Made by a program: the position numbers and the translations under genes
Source of the DNA: an uncultured Eubacteriales bacterium
Lineage (GTDB): Bacteria > Bacillota > Clostridia > Oscillospirales > CAG-272
Reading direction: 5' to 3'
Assembly: GCA_934432725.1 (NCBI GenBank)
Contig: CAKRZE010000005.1
Span: 62,001 to 126,000, forward strand
DNA: 64,000 bases
In this document: piece by piece, positions 60,801 through 64,000 of the stretch
How the letters are laid out: each line of letters begins with the position of its first letter
Numbering within the stretch: the stretch's first letter is position 1
The notes under the pieces: generated by a model
What the model was told of the DNA's origin: nothing
What the model saw: the letters and a program-made list of their open reading frames with translations, nothing else
The model's database searches: none

Positions 60801-61298
60801 ATGGGAGAATATCTGGTTCATCCGCTTGCACCGGTCTATACGGAAAGCTCCGGGGTTTTGATTCTCGGTACGTTTCCGTCACCGCAGTCCCGTCGGAGCG
60901 GCTTTTATTACGGACATCCGCAGAATCGGTTCTGGCGCGTGCTGGCTGCGGTTTTTTCCTGTGATGTGCCCTGCGGAAATGAGGAAAAGCTGGCTTTTCT
61001 GAAGGACCATCGGATTGCACTTTGGGATGTGCTGTCTTCCTGCGAGATTACAGGAGCCTCCGACACCTCTATCCGGAACCCTGTTCCGAACGATCTGAAG
61101 CCCCTGCTTGGGAAAACACGGATCAAGGCTGTGTTTTTGACCGGGAAGCGTGCCGCGGCGCTTTATGAACGATTTCAGGGCAAAAGCTGTGCGCTTCCCC
61201 ATTTTTGCCTTCCGTCGCCTTCTCCGGCAAATTGTGCGGTACATATGGAGCAGCTTGTTGCCGCATACCGTGCGATCCTTCCGTATTTGTCTGACTGA
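60801..61298 (+). CDS. DNA-deoxyinosine glycosylase (uracil-DNA glycosylase superfamily)
   Basis: Removes deaminated bases, mainly hypoxanthine, from DNA. 165 residues. LILGTFPSPQSRRSGFYYGHPQNRFWRVLA contains the family motif GTFPS-x-x-S and the YGHPQNRFW stretch; ALWDVLSSCEITGASDTSIRN and VFLTGKRAA continue the fold; PSPSPANC is the C-terminal DNA-intercalating motif. Closest to TIGR04274-type enzymes and distinct from MUG and UNG, which lack this combination. AAGAAG near the ATG is a modest ribosome binding site. Confidence 0.88.
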   Translation: MGEYLVHPLAPVYTESSGVLILGTFPSPQSRRSGFYYGHPQNRFWRVLAAVFSCDVPCGNEEKLAFLKDHRIALWDVLSSCEITGASDTSIRNPVPNDLKPLLGKTRIKAVFLTGKRAAALYERFQGKSCALPHFCLPSPSPANCAVHMEQLVAAYRAILPYLSD

Positions 61299-61354
61299 GG
61301 GACCCATTTTCTCCCGGATTCCGGGCGCCGGAGCGGAAAAAATAGGGCGGAGTA

Positions 61355-61383
61355 TTGCTTTTTCGCGGGCGGCATGCTATAAT
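61355..61383 (+). promoter_or_regulatory. promoter of the cell-wall-binding protein gene
   Basis: TTGCTT (61355-61360), 17 bases ending ATGC, TATAAT (61378-61383). An in-frame TTG inside it cannot be the start codon. Confidence 0.7.
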
Positions 61384-61414
61384 AACAAGGGAATTTGCTG
61401 AAAAAGAAGGGAGT

Positions 61415-62845
61415 ATGGCGCATATGCGGTTTGCATTGTCGTGGGAGCAGCGGAAAAAGCTTGCCCGCAGACTGACGGTTCTGGCTGCCGTTCTGATCGG
61501 GATTGCCGCTGTTTTGTGGTATGCCTGCTTCCTTTCTCCCGGATTTCACCGGAACAGGAAAGGAACCTTTTACAGGGCTGCGGTTTTTGCGGGGCGTTCC
61601 TCCGGGATTGTCCGGGTCGGGGATGAACTGTATGCTCTGGATGATGACGGCTATGTCCGCTCCGGGTGGCTGGAGATAGACGGACAGCGGTATTTCGCGG
61701 AAAAGAACGGACGGCTTGTTTCCGGTATCTGTACAATTGACGGCGATAAATACTGCTTTGAGGCGGAGAGCTGCCGGATGCTGCGCGCGGCGTTTTACAC
61801 AGTGGTGTCGGAAGAGGTTTCTTATGAAACGTATTATTTTGCGGAGGATGGGCGAGCCGTAACCGGCTGGTACGAGCTTGACGGAAGGCGATATCTGTTT
61901 TCCGGGCAGGGAGTCATGCGCAGGGGACTGTGCAGGCAGGACGGTGCGCTGTACGGCTTCGGAGAGGACGGAGTGATGCAGACCGGGCTTACTGTGCTCG
62001 GAAAGGACACCTATCTGTTCGGCAACGATGGGAAAGCGCTTGGCGGCAGGATTTCGTATGACGGAGGAATCTATCTGTTCGGCGATGATTTTAAAATGAC
62101 AAAGGGATTTTTGGAGTCCGGGCAGGGCAGACTGCTGTTCGGCGACGACGGACGTCTGGGAAACGGCTTTACTGTTTTTGACGGAGCTACCTATTATACG
62201 GACGCTTCCGGACTTGTCAGGACCGGATTTATGCGGATCGACGGCAAGGATTATCTGTTTGACCCGGAGACCGGTGCAATGCAGGTCGGATGGGTGACAT
62301 TTGATGAGGGAAAACGGTATTACCGGGACGGGGCGGCGCTTTACGGCTGGAACGCCGTAGACGATGACGTTTATTATTTTGATTCCTCCGGCTTTGTGCT
62401 GACCGGTGTGCAGGAGATCGGCGGAAATCGGTATTTTCTCGGAGAAAACGGCGTGTTTGCCCGGGAGTGGTATACGGATGGGGAAAAGCGGTACTACCGG
62501 GATTCCTTCGGATTTCCGCTGACCGGCTTGCAGAGGATTCACGGCTATCTTTATATGTTTGATGCCGCAGGTGTCATGCAGACCGGGTGGATCGAGGCGG
62601 ACGACGGCTTTTCCTACTGCTTTGCAGACGACGGAACCGCATACAGCGGCTTTAAACGGCTTGAATCCGGAAGATATTATTTTGACCCCGCAACCTGCCG
62701 CGTTTATACCGGGTGGCAGAAGGTAGATGGCTTTACATACTATTTTGACGGCAAAAACGGTGCTCTGACCGGCGAACACGTCATTGACGGGAAAACCTAT
62801 ACCTTTGCCGAAAACGGAATTCTCGCATCAGAGATCGGCATGTGA
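61415..62845 (+). CDS. membrane-anchored cell-wall-binding repeat protein
   Basis: 476 residues. A basic N-terminus and one helix (about 18-40, RLTVLAAVLIGIAAVLWYACFL) anchor it with the rest outside. Nearly all of the mature part is choline/glucan-binding type repeats of about 20 residues, such as GWLEIDGQRYFAEKNGRLVSG and GWYELDGRRYLFSGQGVMRRG, about 18 copies. No enzyme domain was seen, so it probably binds cell-wall polymer or glucan as a structural or adhesin-like protein. ATG 61424 is a second possible start, better spaced from AAGGGAG. A frame with transmembrane and Cys motifs follows 27 bases later. Confidence 0.85.
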   Translation: MAHMRFALSWEQRKKLARRLTVLAAVLIGIAAVLWYACFLSPGFHRNRKGTFYRAAVFAGRSSGIVRVGDELYALDDDGYVRSGWLEIDGQRYFAEKNGRLVSGICTIDGDKYCFEAESCRMLRAAFYTVVSEEVSYETYYFAEDGRAVTGWYELDGRRYLFSGQGVMRRGLCRQDGALYGFGEDGVMQTGLTVLGKDTYLFGNDGKALGGRISYDGGIYLFGDDFKMTKGFLESGQGRLLFGDDGRLGNGFTVFDGATYYTDASGLVRTGFMRIDGKDYLFDPETGAMQVGWVTFDEGKRYYRDGAALYGWNAVDDDVYYFDSSGFVLTGVQEIGGNRYFLGENGVFAREWYTDGEKRYYRDSFGFPLTGLQRIHGYLYMFDAAGVMQTGWIEADDGFSYCFADDGTAYSGFKRLESGRYYFDPATCRVYTGWQKVDGFTYYFDGKNGALTGEHVIDGKTYTFAENGILASEIGM

Positions 62846-62872
62846 TTTTTAACGGAAAAGCAGGTGAATGAT

Positions 62873-64000
62873 TTGACGTTCGGCAGATTCAGAAAGGTTA
62901 CGACGATAGACAGCTCTCTTTTGTGCGACAGCTGCCCGATGCAGCTGACCAAAGGGACGATCATTCAGGATCGGACGAGAAAACTGCGGCTTTTGAACCT
63001 GATTCTTGTAAACAGCGGGAATGTAACCATTGACGAGATTGAGCTGAAGCTGATTGCCTTTGATTCGTACGGCAATGTGCTTCACTGGGATGACGGGAAG
63101 GCGTACCGGATGTGCGTGATGTCAGAGATTCACTGCAAACCGGATGAAACCTGCGGGGGTGAGGATGTTGTTGTTCTCCCCTCCGAGGAATGCGCGGACT
63201 GCTGTGTGTTTGTCACCCGGGTGGTGACGGCAGGCAATGTTGAGATGCGGTTTGCAGAGTCGGATTATCGGATGAAAAATACCGGGAGGAAGACTCCGCC
63301 CTCCGAGCCGTCGCCCGAAAAAAGCCGGAAGCTGCACCGGATTATGGTTCGTGTGCTTGCGGCATCCTGCGGCGTGTATGCCGTGCTTCTGATCGGCGGG
63401 CTGATATACCGCAATGTGGTTGCACCTGCCAAGGATGAAAGCTATATTACGCAGTGCATGGAAAAGGGAGACTACAACGCTGCTCTTTACCGGATCGGGA
63501 AAACGGGCGACAAGGAGAGACTGGAGGATGTGATCCTTCAGGCTGTCGATTACTGTCTTGCCGAAGGCAATTATAAAAGTGCGCTGAGCTATGCCGCAAA
63601 GTCGGAAAATCCCGGGCTGGTGGATGCGACGCTTGAAAAGGTGACCGACCTTTTGATCGGCGGCGGGGACTATGATACGGCGCTGAAGTTTGCCGTGACG
63701 CACAGAAATCAGGAGCTTCAGAATTCCATATACCGCAGGGCGGTTGACGATTATATTGAAAAACGGGACTTTAAATCCGCATTGGTGTATGTGTCGCTGA
63801 GCGGACAGGATGCGCTGAAGGATCAGGTATATGCGGCGGCGGTTACATACTATAAGAATGAGAAGAAGTATGGGCTTGCTTTGGATTATGCGCTGAAGAC
63901 CGGCGATCAGAAGCGGATTCTGACCGTTTACGATGATGCGATTCTGCAATATTGTGCAGAGGAGAATTACAACAGCGCGGCATATTATATTGCTAAGTGC
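62873..64000 (+). CDS. partial gene: Cys-rich, membrane-spanning, TPR-like protein
   Basis: Open to the right edge, at least 376 residues. From TTG 62873 (AGGTGA just upstream; GTG 62864 also possible): an N-terminal beta-rich domain with C-x-x-C (18-21) and further Cys in MSEIHCKPDETCGG and EECADCC, resembling a bacterial immunoglobulin-like or zinc-binding domain; a single membrane helix (about 155-180); then repeated helical pairs GDYNAALYRIGKTGD, GNYKSALSYAAKS, GDYDTALKFAV, RDFKSALVYVSLSG, KYGLALDYALKTGD and NYNSAAYYIAK, a TPR-like array. Probably co-transcribed with the preceding cell-wall protein. Function unknown. Confidence 0.8.
   Translation, partial: MTFGRFRKVTTIDSSLLCDSCPMQLTKGTIIQDRTRKLRLLNLILVNSGNVTIDEIELKLIAFDSYGNVLHWDDGKAYRMCVMSEIHCKPDETCGGEDVVVLPSEECADCCVFVTRVVTAGNVEMRFAESDYRMKNTGRKTPPSEPSPEKSRKLHRIMVRVLAASCGVYAVLLIGGLIYRNVVAPAKDESYITQCMEKGDYNAALYRIGKTGDKERLEDVILQAVDYCLAEGNYKSALSYAAKSENPGLVDATLEKVTDLLIGGGDYDTALKFAVTHRNQELQNSIYRRAVDDYIEKRDFKSALVYVSLSGQDALKDQVYAAAVTYYKNEKKYGLALDYALKTGDQKRILTVYDDAILQYCAEENYNSAAYYIAKC

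Noticed and set aside
1..64000. tRNA genes, rRNA genes, prophage, insertion sequences, toxin-antitoxin or restriction systems
   Set aside because: I looked for typical sequences (tRNA T-loops, transposase and integrase motifs, methylase motifs) and saw none that held up.

Overview
The window looks like chromosomal DNA of an anaerobic, low-motility-information member of the Bacillota, class Clostridia, probably a gut Oscillospiraceae/Christensenellales-like lineage. The support is: pyruvate formate-lyase, GGAGG-type ribosome binding sites, a glmS self-cleaving ribozyme, Gram-positive lipoprotein and cell-wall-binding proteins, NAD-dependent ligase, RqcH, type II pantothenate kinase, and moderately GC-rich coding DNA with AT-rich promoters. 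The assignment to a lineage is inference. Promoters are unusually easy to read: many have TTGAC(A/T), a 17-base spacer ending in TGC, and TATAAT or close variants. No tRNA, rRNA, CRISPR array, prophage or insertion sequence was seen.

Layout. 0.2-3 kb: rluB, a small acetyltransferase-like gene, thioredoxin reductase. 3-4.7 kb (minus): DUF4358 lipoprotein and membrane-anchored SGNH hydrolase. 5.5-9.1 kb: pyruvate formate-lyase without a neighbouring activase, then a coupled pair of small membrane proteins followed by a decayed relic of the first of them. 9.7-11.2 kb: metallophosphoesterase lipoprotein. 11.7-15.3 kb (minus): ROK glucokinase, MscL, FkbM methyltransferase and amidohydrolase. 15.75-17.9 kb: glmS with its ribozyme. 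18-23.1 kb (minus): pantothenate kinase, Obg, LigA. 23.4-24 kb: tandem 106-base repeats. 24.5-26.1 kb: DUF3006 protein coupled to a sorbose-1-phosphate-reductase-like dehydrogenase. 27-32.3 kb (minus): DUF6056 membrane protein, glutamate racemase, GNAT, YfbR-like nucleotidase.

32.7-45.8 kb is the centrepiece: one seven-gene operon with a 1018-residue solute-binding protein fused to carbohydrate-binding-like domains, two separate MalF/MalG-type permease pairs, an NHL-propeller/Yip1 membrane protein and a 1154-residue DUF5696 protein. It has no ATPase and no regulator gene, its codon use suggests high expression, and it ends at a strong terminator. It is likely an oligosaccharide capture and uptake system of unknown substrate.

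45.8-64 kb (mostly plus): radical SAM protein, EF-G paralogue, GNAT, RqcH, TcdA, an ABC exporter, an unknown 106-residue protein, DUF1015 plus TtcA-like protein, a Cys-rich small ORF, a minus-strand MFS/OPA-like transporter, DNA-deoxyinosine glycosylase, a cell-wall-binding repeat protein and a truncated membrane protein.

Two patterns cut across the window. First, seven genes (rluB, pflB, pantothenate kinase, ligA, DUF6056, GNAT, DUF1015) share a recurrent initiation element: AAAGGA(A/T)GC, a small hairpin with covarying stem, then 13-16 bases and ATG. Second, several genes have 100-320-base leaders carrying terminator-like hairpins between promoter and ribosome binding site. Gene density is low for a bacterium: many spacers of 300-900 bases contain no recognisable gene.
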